DNA of 64,000 nt, taken from the NCBI GenBank assembly GCA_037127255.1, contig JBANSL010000013.1:68034188-68098187 (forward strand). The letters run 5' to 3'. Position 1 is the first letter of the stretch, and each line of letters opens with the position of its first letter. Source of the DNA: Persicaria tinctoria. Lineage: Eukaryota > Streptophyta > Magnoliopsida > Caryophyllales > Polygonaceae. Below, piece after piece: positions 1-10,004 of this stretch. The translations under genes and the position numbers were made by a program. The notes under the pieces are model-generated. The model ran no database searches, had not been told where the DNA came from, and saw only the letters and a program-made list of their open reading frames with translations.

Positions 1-842
1 GTCCCCGCTTCCTCGTCCAGTGATAGAGAGTTGTCATAAAATGGAAATGTGACACGGGACGAGAAATACCATCGCATCTTCAATGGTGGGATCCACGGTG
101 GTGCCTTCTTGTCGAACTTGAGGAGGATATCATTCTCCTCCACTTTTCCTTGCACCAAATCAGCGATAACCAGTGAGGAAGGCGCATCATCCATGAAGCA
201 ATACGACGGAGAAACGGTTGGAATAGGTGACAGAAGAATTTGAGGTCTAGCAACCTCAAAAACAGCACCCTTTTCTTCAATAAACATAGAGCCAACATTC
301 ACCCAAACCTCAGCCGTCGGAACTTCATGAGCATGCCCAAGAGGTACAATTGCTAACTCTTCAAACACGTCATCAAGTACCTTCTCCTCATCAACAAAAT
401 CAATCTGTGCGTCTGGAACATTCCCACTGTCTGGTTGCAGCACAAATTCGGAAGCCTTCCCCAGGGAGTCTGGCAGTGTATAAGAGGCATCCAGTTTGGA
501 TTGCAATTCAGTGATAAGTTGTCGCAGGGCCTGGATCTCACTCTGCTCTTGGGTCAACTGAGTCTCCTGGGTAATAAATTCGGGAACAAGCTTTTCTCCA
601 GGCTCGCAAACTTTTGCAACATCAACCTCTGTCACAAGCTTAACTATTTCTGCTGCATATGATGGTGCCGGAGGTGCTACTTTCTTTCTCATAAAACAAG
701 AATCAGGAGAAATAGCATAATATTTTTTTCTCATCAAGGATTTCAAATACCTCCATTTAGTGATCGGAGCAAGACCAGCATAAGCTCTGGCATCATCCAT
801 TCGGTTCCACCAGTACACGGCCTGCCTGCGGAAGAGGAATAT
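1..842 (-). pseudogene. Gag-like open frame of a minus-strand LTR retroelement, 5' part, runs off the left edge
   Basis: Reading the minus strand from 842 to 1 gives about 281 codons without a stop. The first part has a gag-like segment (AVYWWNRMDDARAYAGL, then ITKWRYLKSLMRKKYYA), a Trp-rich pattern typical of LTR-retrotransposon gag, best fitting Ty3/gypsy. The rest is acidic, with a short Gln/Glu helical stretch near 560-500, and shows no CCHC knuckle before the edge. Between about 836 and 945 the gag N-terminus continues in another frame (KYGLELTTFDGIVDPDE), so one frameshift near 836-845 separates the parts and the element is probably dead. The frame has no obvious start codon of its own. 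Its position just downstream of a primer site and an LTR supports gag. The family assignment is inferred; a host-derived acidic protein fused to gag cannot be excluded. Confidence 0.5.
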
Positions 843-950
843 TCATCCGGATCGACAATTCCATCAAAAGTAGTCAACTCTAACCCATATTTAGGATCAT
901 AAAAATATGATTTCATTTGCTGAGAGTATGGATCATAACGATAACGCTAA

Positions 951-962
951 GCTCTAATGCCA
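951..962 (-). other. Primer binding site, degenerate initiator-Met type
   Basis: On the minus strand this reads TGGCATTAGAGC, two changes from TGGTATCAGAGC, the usual plant iMet tRNA primer site. It lies 2 bases inside the inner end of the LTR at 965-2280 and points toward the gag-like frame. Confidence 0.55.
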
Positions 963-964
963 GT

Positions 965-2280
965 TGATACGTACTCGACTCGGATTGAGCGAGTACAACT
1001 CTCAATCGTCCGATGCCAAGTAAATCAATCGACCCCCGTGCTCGTTAATATGACTCGATCTCGGTGAGCCCTCGTGAAATTGCAAATAATTCAAAGGCTC
1101 GAGTTGACTTTTAAACTCAATTGAAACGGTTGGCGTTGAAATTGGAATGAGCACTCCCAATCCTGCCGGTTGACTTCGATATATACCAAAGAGCCGAGAT
1201 GGACTTCGATTCTAATCCGATGACGGCGCCAAATCGCCGAAATTGCCCAATTAATTAACAAGGCTAATTAAATATATGTTCAAGTACAAACGGACATCAA
1301 CCGAAGGGCTCCTACCAGCATGCGCGGTGATGGTGGGTTTCAATCGGCAAAGAGTGGTGACTAGACCTGTCAAAACACAACCCGACCCGGTGATCCGATT
1401 CGACCGACTCGAAAAATTTCCGACCCGAACCTGAAAATTTTGACCCGAATTTTTTTTTCGACCTGAACCCGAAAAACCCGAAATTTTCCGGGTAATCTGG
1501 ATTTCGACCCGTTGACCCGATTGACCCGGTAATTTTGACCCGATTTACCCGATGACCCGATTGACCCGGTTGATTTATAATAATATATAATTATTTTTAT
1601 ATATATATAATTAAAATTTATCACAAAATTATCAAATAATGATTTTTTTAATTTAAAAAAGAAAAATTTGACAAACCCGAAATCGACCCGAACCCAACCC
1701 GAAACCCGATCAAACCCGATTTTGAGTCAACCCGAAAAACCCGAAACCCGTTTTACCCGAGACCCGTTTTACCCGAAACCCGAAGTGACCGGACCCGAAC
1801 CCGACCTGAATGACCCGTTTGACAGGTCTAGTGGTGACGGTGTGCGACAGCGGTGGCAGAGGTGGAGGTGTGGTGATGGAACAAGGCGAATCTCTTCCAA
1901 ACGAGGATGAGATTCCGATCTTCAATCAATTCCAGCAAGAACCTTTGATTGAAGATCCAATTGAATTCAGCAGTAAATTAAGTAGCAAGAGAAATTAGGA
2001 TTTGACGTCAGGGAGGAAAGGAGGAGTATCAACTCAACGCTCTGCAATCCTCTAAATTTGACGTAACCATGACAATTAACCCTAATAGAGTATTTATAGG
2101 AAAATACTAATAACCCTAATTACTAATGGACCTAAATAACTAATGGGTTGGACTTCCTATGCAAAGAAGGTCCACACCTCTTATTAATAATAATACTTAA
2201 AATATAAATATGTTTTATAATAATAAATGCTTTATTAATGCGACATCAAAGTCGTATCCTATGGGGGCTGGAACACATCA
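965..2280 (-). mobile_element. 5' LTR of the minus-strand retroelement, with a nested MITE
   Basis: The segment begins TGAT at 965 and ends ATCA at 2280, which gives the TG..CA termini and short inverted ends of an LTR. The primer site follows directly on the minus-strand 3' side. A minus-strand TATA-like motif (CCTATAAATACTC, about 2086-2098) suits an LTR promoter. Without the nested MITE and its 8-bp duplication the LTR would be about 839 bp. The partner LTR and the target duplication are beyond the left edge, so the outer end at 2280 rests on terminal bases only. Confidence 0.55.
1362..1830. mobile_element. hAT-type MITE with GACCCG-rich arms
   Basis: Perfect terminal inverted repeats TAGACCTGTCAAA / TTTGACAGGTCTA bound a 469-bp element. 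The 8-bp target duplication GTGGTGAC is exact (1354-1361 and 1831-1838). An 8-bp duplication is the hAT hallmark. Both arms carry many copies of GACCCG/ACCCGA in the same orientation around an AT-rich centre (about 1570-1670). There is no coding capacity, so it is non-autonomous. The intact ends and perfect duplication suggest a fairly recent insertion into the host LTR. Confidence 0.9.
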
Positions 2281-2820
2281 TTCTCCCACCGCTCCAATCG
2301 GGAAGGCGAAAGAGAGGGAAAGCCTAGATCGTAGAAGACCACTATGGGGAGAGATTCCGAGTCCGAAATTGACGGAGGTAGCAAATCAAGCAAATATGAA
2401 GAAGAGAGGAGGCACACGAGGAGCACGAGGAGTGGAGGAGGCGTAGCAGCTCCAATTGAAGTTCACGTGGACGCCACAGTGATGAAGAGGGACCCGATCA
2501 GCAGGAATGGGTTCAAGACCGATCATTCCTCAGTAAGCAAGAGGTTTTCCTTTCTTGCTCACTATTGTCTTCTTAGACTTGATTTTAGGAAAAAACCCAA
2601 ACCCTATTTCAATTTTCCCCAATTTCTTCTAATTAAGGGAGCATGGTCTCTAGGAGCACCGTCCATGGAAGCAAATACACTGTCTTTGAAGGCATTGTAT
2701 ACAAGCAACCAATTTACTTTGTGTGTGTCCCAATTGGTACAATCAAAGACATTCAAATTAGCTCCCAATTGGTAAAATCAAAGATATTCACTTGATATTA
2801 AAGACATTTTACGACAGAAA
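2281..2820 (+). other. Unassigned stretch with an exon-like open frame (2344-2775)
   Basis: The 143-codon frame begins MGRDSESEIDGGSKSSKYEE and is Arg/Ser/Glu-rich for about 60 codons. It resembles the charged low-complexity start of nuclear RNA-processing proteins, but I cannot name a family. After about 2535 the composition changes to T-rich, intron-like sequence. A GT at 2533-2534 after GATCATTCCTCA could be a donor site. It may be a gene-fragment exon left between two LTR elements, or a chance frame. Confidence 0.25.
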
Positions 2821-3222
2821 TGTTAAAAGTGTTGCTTAAACTTGTTTGATTCAAGCTTGGTTTTCATATGTTTTAAAATTCGGTTTTTTCAGTTAAGTGA
2901 AATGCCTGTCATACTCGATCTCGAGTAAGTCTGTGTGCTGTAGTCGATTTCGAGCACATATTGTAGGAGTCGGTTTTCTAGCAGTTTATCCTAGCTAAGT
3001 TAGTGGAGTAGTGGGCTTAGCTTTGCAGCTATGGGGTTGGTTTCCATGCGTGTATGTAATCTAGTTTGTGTATGTTTCATTCAATCAATCAAGGAAGTTA
3101 TTAGCTGCAGTTTCTTCTCCCATCCAAACCCGAGAGTTCTTGAATTGGTAGAGCACAGATTCAAGTGTTTGTGTTTGCTATTTGAGTGTGGTGATTTTGG
3201 TTAAGTTTGGTTCATTCTAACA
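2821..3222 (+). mobile_element. 5' LTR of a truncated copia element
   Basis: The segment starts TGTTA at 2821 and ends TAACA at 3222, giving matching inverted LTR termini and a 402-bp length. The primer site TGGCATCAGAG (3225-3235) follows two bases later, and a copia-type gag follows on the same strand. No partner LTR is visible because the element is truncated within gag. Confidence 0.75.
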
Positions 3223-3224
3223 TT

Positions 3225-3235
3225 TGGCATCAGAG
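3225..3235 (+). other. Primer binding site (iMet type)
   Basis: TGGCATCAGAG differs by one base from the plant iMet consensus and sits immediately inside the LTR that ends at 3222. Confidence 0.7.
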
Positions 3236-3320
3236 ATGAGATTAAAGATCTCGCTGGGTTCAATTTCTGGGAATTGAGTGGTGTGAGAGATAAACACAGG
3301 GAAACACATTCGAGAATTCA

Positions 3321-3908
3321 TTGTTCAACAAGATGCAGAACAATGGAGGTGGAGGGGTTGGCAATCCTCAATTGCCAATCTTCAAAGGAGTGAACTACCA
3401 CTTTTGGAGTTTGAAAATGACCACTTTGTTCAAATCACAAGAGGTTTGGAACCTTGTAGATCAAGGATTTGAAGATGCAAATCCTCCTGAACCAGATCAA
3501 CCGTTGAGAGAAAAGAGGAAGAAAGATTCTAAAGCATTATTTACGATTCAGGGTGCCTTAGACGATGAGGTTTTTCAGAGGATAGCAGCCTCTACAACTG
3601 TTCATGATGCTTGGGAGGTTTTGAAGCAAGAATACATGAGAGATGGAAGAGTTATCACAGTGAAGTTGGAGACCTTGAGGAAAGAGTTTGAGACTCTAGT
3701 CATGCATGAGAAAGAAAGAGTCCAAGTGTTCTTGTCTCGAGTATCTGGGATTGTCAACCATATGAGAACATATGGAGAGACCATGAGCAGTGAGATCTTT
3801 GTGAGTAAGGTGTTGAGAAGCCTTACAAAGAAGTATGACCATGTAGTTGCAGCCATTGAAGAATCAAAAGATCTGTCTGTGTACAGATTGATTCATGGCA
3901 GTATATGA
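3321..3908 (+). pseudogene. Copia gag N-terminal part, truncated
   Basis: The frame encodes about 188 residues of a copia gag of the UBN2/DUF4219 type. Visible landmarks are PIFKGVNYHFWSLKM, ALFTIQGALDDEVFQRI, HDAWEVLKQEY and KVLRSLTKKYDHVVAAIEESKDLS. A usable ATG is at 3333 (MQNNGGGG), just inside the upstream in-frame start. The gag homology stops at about 3885 and the frame ends in unrelated residues, so the zinc knuckle and all of pol are missing. The same gag family is present in the copia elements at 44-54 kb, but this copy is better preserved over its length and sits behind a different LTR. It cannot mobilise itself. Confidence 0.8.
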
Positions 3909-4060
3909 GTCCACAAAATCATAAAAATAAATCAAACTATGAATTAATTCCTAGAACTTAGACAAACAAATTGTAACACCGACTTTAGACATACTCAAGT
4001 GAACTTGTTTCTAGTCTCTAAAAATAAAATTAAAACAGCAAAAAGAACCTACTAATATCA
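3909..4060. other. Short AT-rich spacer
   Basis: No gene is seen. The last 20 bases (4041-4060) are an imperfect copy of 5808-5829 and are interpreted as the left target duplication of the L1 insertion that follows. Confidence 0.4.
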
Positions 4061-5807
4061 ACTTATACATGATGCAGAGCTTGATGCTTCCACCAAAAAT
4101 GCATCAGAACTTGGACAAAATGAATATATCTTTCTTTTGGAACAAAGACTCAAACTTTAAGCCACTCATTAGTTGGGATAGAATTTGCAAGCCGAAGTAT
4201 GCAAGGGGCGTAGGTCTAAGAAAATCGAAACAAATGAATGAAGCTTTGGAATTAAAATTATTATGGAAAATAGTGGCAGAACCAAACAATATTTGGGTAA
4301 GGATTATCCAGTATAAATACATTAAGATGAATCACATACTAAACTATGAAGCGAAAGGAAGTGCGTCGTGGCAATGGACACAACTAAGAAAGCTAATTCC
4401 TACATTCAAAAATGGTTTGATTTTGGGTGGTGAGAAATGGCAAAACAATCAAGTTTTAGAAGGATAGATGGGGACCTGTGCAGAACATGGCACAATACTA
4501 TGTACACCCACAAAATATTGATTTGGAGGAAACGGGGGATTCATATATAGAAAATGGTAATGGCGATTGGATAGATTAACCAGTGTCCTACCTGTTGAGG
4601 TTGTGAATAAAATTTCACTTATCACTCTCCCGGTCTTGCCAATTGAAGATAGATTATATTGGGAGCTAGCTAAGAATGGGAGGGTTTTCGACGTCAAATG
4701 CATATAATTATGCCACCAAATCCTCACTAAATGCGACAGATGATAATTATTGGATTTGGAAACAAGATTTCCCACCTAAGGTAAAGAATTTCCTTTGGAA
4801 AATCTGTCAAAATGGCCTTCCAACTGCATCAAGACTATCTAGGAGGGAGGTTCCGGTTCCTGCCTGTTGCCCAATCTGTAATCACCACGAGGAAGATGAA
4901 GTTCATTTATTCCGTGAATGCAAATATATTTGTTTCTAAAAAAATATGAGTAATAAGATTAAACTTTTGGTCCAAGACTCTATTGATAGAAACCGTGATA
5001 TCAAACCAATAATGACAATCCTATCAACTAATATGACAAACAAAGAAAAGCAATGCCTGTCACTCAACTGGTGGACAATCTGGTTAGTCCGAAATCAACT
5101 TGTTTTCAAAAGTGAAAAAGTGCCTACAATGGAAGAAGTGAAAATTAGGGCAGAACAATTTTTGAAAAACTGGAATATATATGACCAATTCTCATTGGCT
5201 TGAATCAAATAAAGGAAAAGAATCACAAAAAAAAAGGGAAGCATAAAGGAAATGGGTAAACGAAGAAATAATAAATGGAAAAAACCACCTATGGGTTGGC
5301 ACAAACTAAACTTCGATGGGTCTTCAAGCATGCATGGTGAGAGCACGAGTGGCTTTTTTATTAGAGACTGGGAAGGGCGACCAGTTTCGACAGGAGTAAG
5401 GAGGCTTGGACAACAATCCCCGATCTTTGCAGAAGCTAGTGGTTTACGTTTAGGTATTAACAAAGCTAAAGAAATAAATCTTGACAAAATCGTTATTGAA
5501 GGGGATTCTCTTATTATTATCAATTATCTCAAAAACGGTAAGTGTTGTCCATGGGAAATTGAGATACTCATGACAGACATCACTTCACTACTGAAAGGGT
5601 TTAAGGAAGTATTCTTCTCACATATACTTCACACTGGTAACTACGTGGCTGATAGGATTGCTTTCTTGGGACACAATACCGATAACCCTAACTTATTAGG
5701 TAATCAAGGTCTGTTGGACCTCATCCGAAAGGATGCTCTCGGATAGCGCCCGGTGCGCACCCGAATTCTTACCTAATTAAAAAAAACTTATAGATCTTTT
5801 TTTAAGG
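4061..5807 (+). mobile_element. 5'-truncated L1-type LINE
   Basis: The segment holds the 3' half of an L1 ORF2. It is flanked by about 20-bp imperfect direct repeats (4041-4060 AAAAAGAACCTACTAATATC and 5808-5829 AAAAGGAACTTACTAATACC; 3 mismatches by eye), as expected of target-primed insertion. There is A-rich sequence near the 3' end (about 5776-5786). The catalytic reverse transcriptase core is absent, so this is a dead-on-arrival copy. Confidence 0.75.
4069..5746 (+). pseudogene. LINE ORF2 C-terminal half: RT thumb region, zf-RVT and RNase H
   Basis: Three blocks in order. 4069-4467 has the post-catalytic reverse transcriptase region (ISFFWNKDSNFKPLISWDRICKPKYARGVGLRK). 4676-5203 has the zf-RVT domain (WKQDFPPKVKNFLWKICQNGLPTASRL, then CCPICNHHEEDEVHLFREC) and the WTIWLVRNQLVF motif. 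5252-5746 has a plant-type RNase H (RVT_3) with acidic residues in LNFDGSS, IFAEASGLRLG and IEGDSLII and the late His in HILHTGNYVADRIA. Frameshifts and stops between 4467 and 4676 and near 4940 and 5203 break the frame. The RNase H block alone looks nearly intact. Confidence 0.85.
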
Positions 5808-5829
5808 AAAAGGAACTTACTAATACCAT

Positions 5830-6228
5830 CCAAATTCAACTTGAAGATCATAATCGCATTAGTTATGTGTCATAGGACAGAATTCAAAGTATTTTCATAA
5901 ATTCAGCACCTGTATTTTGTTTAGATATATTAGATGAGTTTTGTGCACTTAAGCCTAAAGGCCTGAAATACCTAGAGTTAAGACCACCTTGCTTCAATGG
6001 AAGAGAAGATGTGAGCTGATCCATTTTGCCCGCAATTGCAATCGTACCCAAAATCAAAGTTCAATTTTTTAAAAAAACGCCCAACATTAGAACATTAAAA
6101 TGCAAAACACAAAAGACATTAGAATTAAAAACCTAAAAAACGAATGAATTTGGGGGGAAATTAGAGACCCATCTCGGGAAGATGAGGAACAGGTGAGGGG
6201 ATGGGTGTTAGATGAGAACTTGGAGCAC
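5830..6228. other. Intergenic, no gene identified
   Basis: AT-rich sequence with no supported frame. On the minus strand, 6164-6232 could encode a short Pro/Ser-rich tail (GAPSSHLTPIPSPVPHLPEM) ending in a stop. This could be a last exon of the ARM-like relic upstream, but its frame does not join cleanly to that exon, so it is only noted. Confidence 0.2.
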
Positions 6229-6324
6229 CTACTGTGTTGCAACAATGAGTTGTGCCCTCAAACCTTTGACTGCAACCACGAATCGAGCCCTACATCCAAC
6301 GAAGATGGAGCACCACCGAAAGTA

Positions 6325-6325
<1 letters not shown>

Positions 6326-6363
<38 letters not shown>
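6326..6363. repeat. (GA)n microsatellite
   Basis: An uninterrupted GA dinucleotide run of roughly 38 bp. On the minus strand it is a CT run just after the ARM-like exon, so it would lie in an intron. Confidence 0.95.
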
Positions 6364-6366
<3 letters not shown>

Positions 6367-6370
6367 TGAC

Positions 6371-6579
6371 CGTTCATTGCGAACAGTGAGGTTAAGGACA
6401 TAAACGAGGGAGGCCTCGCAAGCGTCGGAGCTGAAATAGGAGAGAATGGAGACTAAAGCAGGAACAACACCAGCAGAATCATGGCAAGAGCGAGTCTCGG
6501 CGGAGAAGGCAGAGGAGGAGCAGAACCTGAACAGGCGGCGACCGTCTTTGGATTTTTTGAGTTTGGGCGAGGTCGCCAT
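6371..6579 (-). pseudogene. ARM-repeat protein exon (U-box/ARM-like), fragment
   Basis: From an ATG at 6579 the minus strand encodes MATSPKLKKSKDGRRLFRF followed by an armadillo-like segment, AGVVPALVSILS and CEASLVYVLNLTVRNER. The pattern (G)xxPALVxxL...ALxxxLNLTxxxE is typical of plant PUB/ARM proteins. The open frame stops being protein-like at a candidate donor (AACG|GTCAGT) followed by the CT microsatellite. Only one repeat is present, and the residues between the N-terminus and the repeat look shortened relative to known ARM proteins. It could be the first exon of a small live gene, but no following ARM exon is visible, so a fragment is more likely. Confidence 0.4.
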
Positions 6580-6679
6580 GGAAGAACTTGCTTGAGAGAG
6601 GCTAGATCTGCCTTGTGTTTTCACTTCAGGGAGAAAGAGGTGAAGACACACGGATCTGAAAGAAATGGGGGGCGAATTT

Positions 6680-7106
6680 AGGGTTTTTGTGAAACGTCGT
6701 GAATAAATTGTATTCTAAAAAACTATAGCATTTTTGTATTTAAACGTCATAAAATATGTTTTTAATGGCATTTTATGAAAAACCTCATCTTTTTAATGAA
6801 AAATTGATAATAAGCTAGAGAATTGAATGCAACAGACTAATTAGAGCGCTGTTGAGGATGGTAGAGCAGCATTATGGAACAGAATTGAATGAAAAATTTC
6901 ACTTATATGGACTTTCATTCGGCAATTTGATCCTTTTCATATATACCCCAAAATATAAGAGATCGAGCTAGGTTTCAACTTGTCATTTTATATTTTGTAA
7001 ACAAACTGAATTTTCATATATCTCTTACTGCAAATAGGGCAATACAAAACAAATATGTACATTCACCATCTAAGTTATTAAAGAAAAATTGATAATTAGC
7101 TAGAGA
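6680..7106. repeat. Spacer holding a duplicate of the kinase gene's 3' end
   Basis: 6799-6876 repeats 7084-7142. Both contain GAAAAATTGATAAT, AGCTAGAGA, GACTAATTAGAGCGCTGTT and ATGGTAGAGCAGCAT, with a 15-base insertion in the left copy. The shared block covers the last dozen codons, the stop and the start of the 3' UTR of the kinase gene at 7107-8285. The remainder is AT-rich with no gene. Confidence 0.85.
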
Positions 7107-8285
7107 CTAATTAGAGCGCTGTTCCGGATGGTAGAGCAGCATTTCTTCCCAAATAAGCTCCCTCAGCAACCTCTCTTCGACCACCTCCGGATACTCATCC
7201 ACCCCCAACTTCACTCTCTTCACCCCCATCTCCGAATTCTCTATAGCTGCTGCTTCGTAAATCTCCGAAAAGTAGGGGTGTTTGAGCGCTTCCAAGGCCG
7301 AAATCCTCTTCTCCGGATTCAAAACCAGCATCCTCCTCAACAAGTCGACTGCCAAAGGATCTGCGTTCTCCAACAATCTCCACAAGTTCACTCCCGGAGA
7401 GAACGGCAGCATCATCAGAAACTCCCTCGATCTCTCGCAATCGATGAATGTCAGTTCCGAAGCCGATTGCGTTCCTACAACTCCATGGATTCTTCTGATT
7501 TGGTCTATGCTGTTGCTTCCTTTGAAGATCGGGCCTCCTCCCAGCATTTCCGCGAATATGCATCCAACCGACCAGATGTCGACCTCGCTTCCGTACCGAT
7601 CGGAGTTGAGCAGGATCTCCGGCGCACGGTACCACCGGGAAGTCATGTACTCCGTCATGGATTGGGCGGAGGAGGATTTCGTGCGCGCGAGGCCGAAATC
7701 GCAGATCTTCAAATCGAGTTTTGAGTTCAGAAGCAGGTTTTGGGGCTTCAGATCTCGGTGGATTATGTTCGCTGAATGGAGGTGATGGACGCCTTTGAGG
7801 ATCTGGAAGATCAAGTATTTGGATTGGTCGCCGGAGAGCGAGTTGATGACGCGGCCAAGATCGGCGTCCATCAGGTCTTGTACAAGGTAGACCTGCCGGA
7901 AATCGGCCTTTCCGGCAGGAGATGACGACACCATTACGTCTTTGAGGGAGATGACGTTTTCGTGGCGGATTTGGCGGAGGATTTGCATCTCCCGGAGAGT
8001 GCGAAGGGCGGTGGTGGGATTGCTGAGGGCGTCGCCGATCTTCTTCACAGCCACGGAGTCTCCGGTGTCGCGGTTGATGCAGGAGCAAACGACGCCGTAT
8101 GAACCATTGCCAAGAACTCGAACCGGGGCGTACTTGATGTCTAACTCGAAGGGAACCCCGGAAAGTAGGAAAGTGTGCTTCTTCGCCGGAGGCTTACGGA
8201 AGCGCCGATCGCCGATGACGCCAAACTTTGGAGCAACGCGGCAAGTAATTGGGAGATAATTAGTGCGTCCGAGCATTGCCGCCAT
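7107..8285 (-). CDS. Mitogen-activated protein kinase, divergent and intronless
   Basis: The gene encodes a 392-residue Ser/Thr kinase of the MAPK family, which would phosphorylate proteins at the end of a MAPKK-activated cascade. Visible motifs are a glycine loop LGNGSYG (58-64), VAVKK with Lys81, the helix-C Glu in RTLRE (about 99), HRDLKPQN (176-183), DFGLAR (196-201), the activation-loop TEY (211-213) followed by RWYRAPE, and a C-terminal EMLLYHPE. All catalytic residues are present. Oddities: the loop reads TEYMTSRWYR where plant MAPKs usually have TEYVxTRWYR, the catalytic loop has Gln where plant MAPKs usually have Gly (KPGN), and the coding region has no intron although most plant MAPK genes have several. 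The first ATG is chosen because it follows a well-placed TATA box; another Met is at residue 4. A retrogene origin is possible but there is no poly-A tract to prove it. Confidence 0.93.
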   Translation of the reverse strand: MAAMLGRTNYLPITCRVAPKFGVIGDRRFRKPPAKKHTFLLSGVPFELDIKYAPVRVLGNGSYGVVCSCINRDTGDSVAVKKIGDALSNPTTALRTLREMQILRQIRHENVISLKDVMVSSSPAGKADFRQVYLVQDLMDADLGRVINSLSGDQSKYLIFQILKGVHHLHSANIIHRDLKPQNLLLNSKLDLKICDFGLARTKSSSAQSMTEYMTSRWYRAPEILLNSDRYGSEVDIWSVGCIFAEMLGGGPIFKGSNSIDQIRRIHGVVGTQSASELTFIDCERSREFLMMLPFSPGVNLWRLLENADPLAVDLLRRMLVLNPEKRISALEALKHPYFSEIYEAAAIENSEMGVKRVKLGVDEYPEVVEERLLRELIWEEMLLYHPEQRSN

Positions 8286-8337
8286 TGATGATAGCTCTAG
8301 TTGATTGCTTCAGAGCTAGGGTTGTAGAAATTGATGG

Positions 8338-8362
8338 TTATATATATAGAGGAGTTTAGGGT
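8338..8362 (-). promoter_or_regulatory. Core promoter of the kinase gene: TATA box and telo-box-like motif
   Basis: On the minus strand CTCTATATATATAA lies about 55-70 bp upstream of the ATG at 8285. Just upstream is AACCCTAAA, a telo-box-like motif common in plant promoters. The intervening leader contains AACCCTAGCTC. Confidence 0.65.
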
Positions 8363-8589
8363 TATCATTTATGTTGCTTGGCCTCTAAGATTTTGATGGT
8401 CTGACCTTATATGACATAAATATTTGGAAAGTGTTGGTTGATGTTTATATGATATTTTTCTTGATTACCAAAAAAATATATTTTGTTTTCCTTAATTAAG
8501 GAAGGAAATAAGCTTTTAACGGTGGGAGTGGATCCAAGTAGATTATGTAATAGATATTAGATTCTCAATGTATTAGGTTATAAGCATGA

Positions 8590-9680
8590 TTTTTCTTTTC
8601 AAATTAATTAAAAAATTTGAGAAATAGCCAAATAGACAAAGTATTTTGGAAAAGCACCAAAACACATCTAACTCACAGATTGAAACAGCGATCCTATCAC
8701 AAATTGAAATAAATAATACTAAAATACTTTTTTTTTTTGGTCAAGAATAATACTAAAATACTAAAACCGGTATTATACACAATGACTTTTTTTTTTCAAA
8801 TTAATTAAAAAATTAAAAAATAATGAGAAATAGCTAAATAGACAAAGCATTTTGAAAAAGAGCCAAAACACACCTAAGTCGTAGTTCAAAATAGGTGAAA
8901 TCAATATATACCCATGGAAACTTTATTAATTGGGTATATACCCATCAAAACTTCAAATTTGTTTATATACCCATCAAATCATTTAAATTTTGTTTGATTG
9001 TCCATAATATATTTGATCTAATATTATTGAGTGAAAATTAGATTAAAATTTAATTATATAATAAACTTAAATAATTAGAAAATAATTAGAAAATTTATCA
9101 CTTTACAATTATTGGATATAAAATATAATTAAAATTTTAATATAAAAGTTAAACTTCAACGTAATTATGATTATATTTTTATCCAATGATTTTATTTTGA
9201 ATATCAAGTTTCATATTTAAGTTCAAAATAATTAAGTTATAAAAATGTCCATAAACCATAGTAAAGAAATAAAATACATATTTTTTAAATGTAAAATCAC
9301 ATCAAATTAAAAAAAAATTACTTAGTTCGAGAGAAATTGAAATTAATGTCTCATTTTAATAATTATTTGAAAGTTAACTAATTTTGACATTTAAATAATT
9401 AAATTTTAATAATTTTTACATTTAATAGTATAAATTAAATATATGATGGACAATTAAACAAAATATAAATAATTTAATGGGTATATAAAAAATTTTGAAG
9501 TTTTGATGGGTATATAACCAATTAATAAAGTTTCAAGGAGTATATACCCAATTTTGCCTTTAAAATATCGATCCTATCACAAATTGAAAAAATTAATACT
9601 AAAATACCAAAACCGCTATTATAAACAACGACTCAGTGACATTTTTTTTTGAATTTTTAAATATTTATTTACCTAAAATG
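8590..9680. repeat. Local direct duplication, second copy split by a foldback MITE
   Basis: 8595-8805 contains AAATTAATTAAAAAATT, GAGAAATAGCCAAATAGAC, CCAAAACACATCTAA, CGATCCTATCACAAATTGA and CTAAAATACT. The same succession recurs from about 8800, is interrupted at about 8905, and resumes at 9568 (CGATCCTATCACAAATTGA, then CTAAAATACCAAAACCG). The duplication predates the MITE that interrupts the second copy. No gene is seen from 8363 to 9863. Confidence 0.75.
8905..9550. mobile_element. Foldback MITE with terminal inverted repeats of about 165 bp
   Basis: The left arm (about 8905-9070) and the reverse complement of the right arm (about 9390-9550) share long blocks: GAAACTTTATTAATTGG, ATATACCCATCAAAACTTCAAA, TATATACCCAT, ATTGTCCAT and AAAATTTAATTAT. 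The centre is AT-rich and non-coding. Long arms and lack of coding suggest a Mutator-like or foldback MITE. The exact ends and a target duplication could not be fixed because the outer 15 bases of the arms differ. Confidence 0.8.
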
Positions 9681-10004
9681 AAAAAAAAAAGGAAAAAAAA
9701 ATAGGTACATTGTACCCCTCTCTTTTAAAAAATATTTCCTATCTTCTCTCTATTGCACATTGTCTCTTTTCTGCATACTCTGTGCACTGTGCACACTCTC
9801 TCTCTCCCCTTTTTTTTTGTTTTTTAAATCCGTAAGATTTTGGGTGGGGTCAATCCTTACTAGCACTACAAAGGAAAAACATATTTGCGACGCATGGTAG
9901 CAACGACATGGATTTGCGGGCCAATGTGACAATAATTGTCATGGCAAAGCAACCGATATTCTGAAATTTGCAACGGCAATCCATTGCCGTTGCTAGTTTT
10001 GTTA

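Noticed and set aside
7128..8259. Open frames on the plus strand and in another minus frame across the kinase gene
   Set aside because: They are shadows of the GC-rich kinase coding region and contain no domain.
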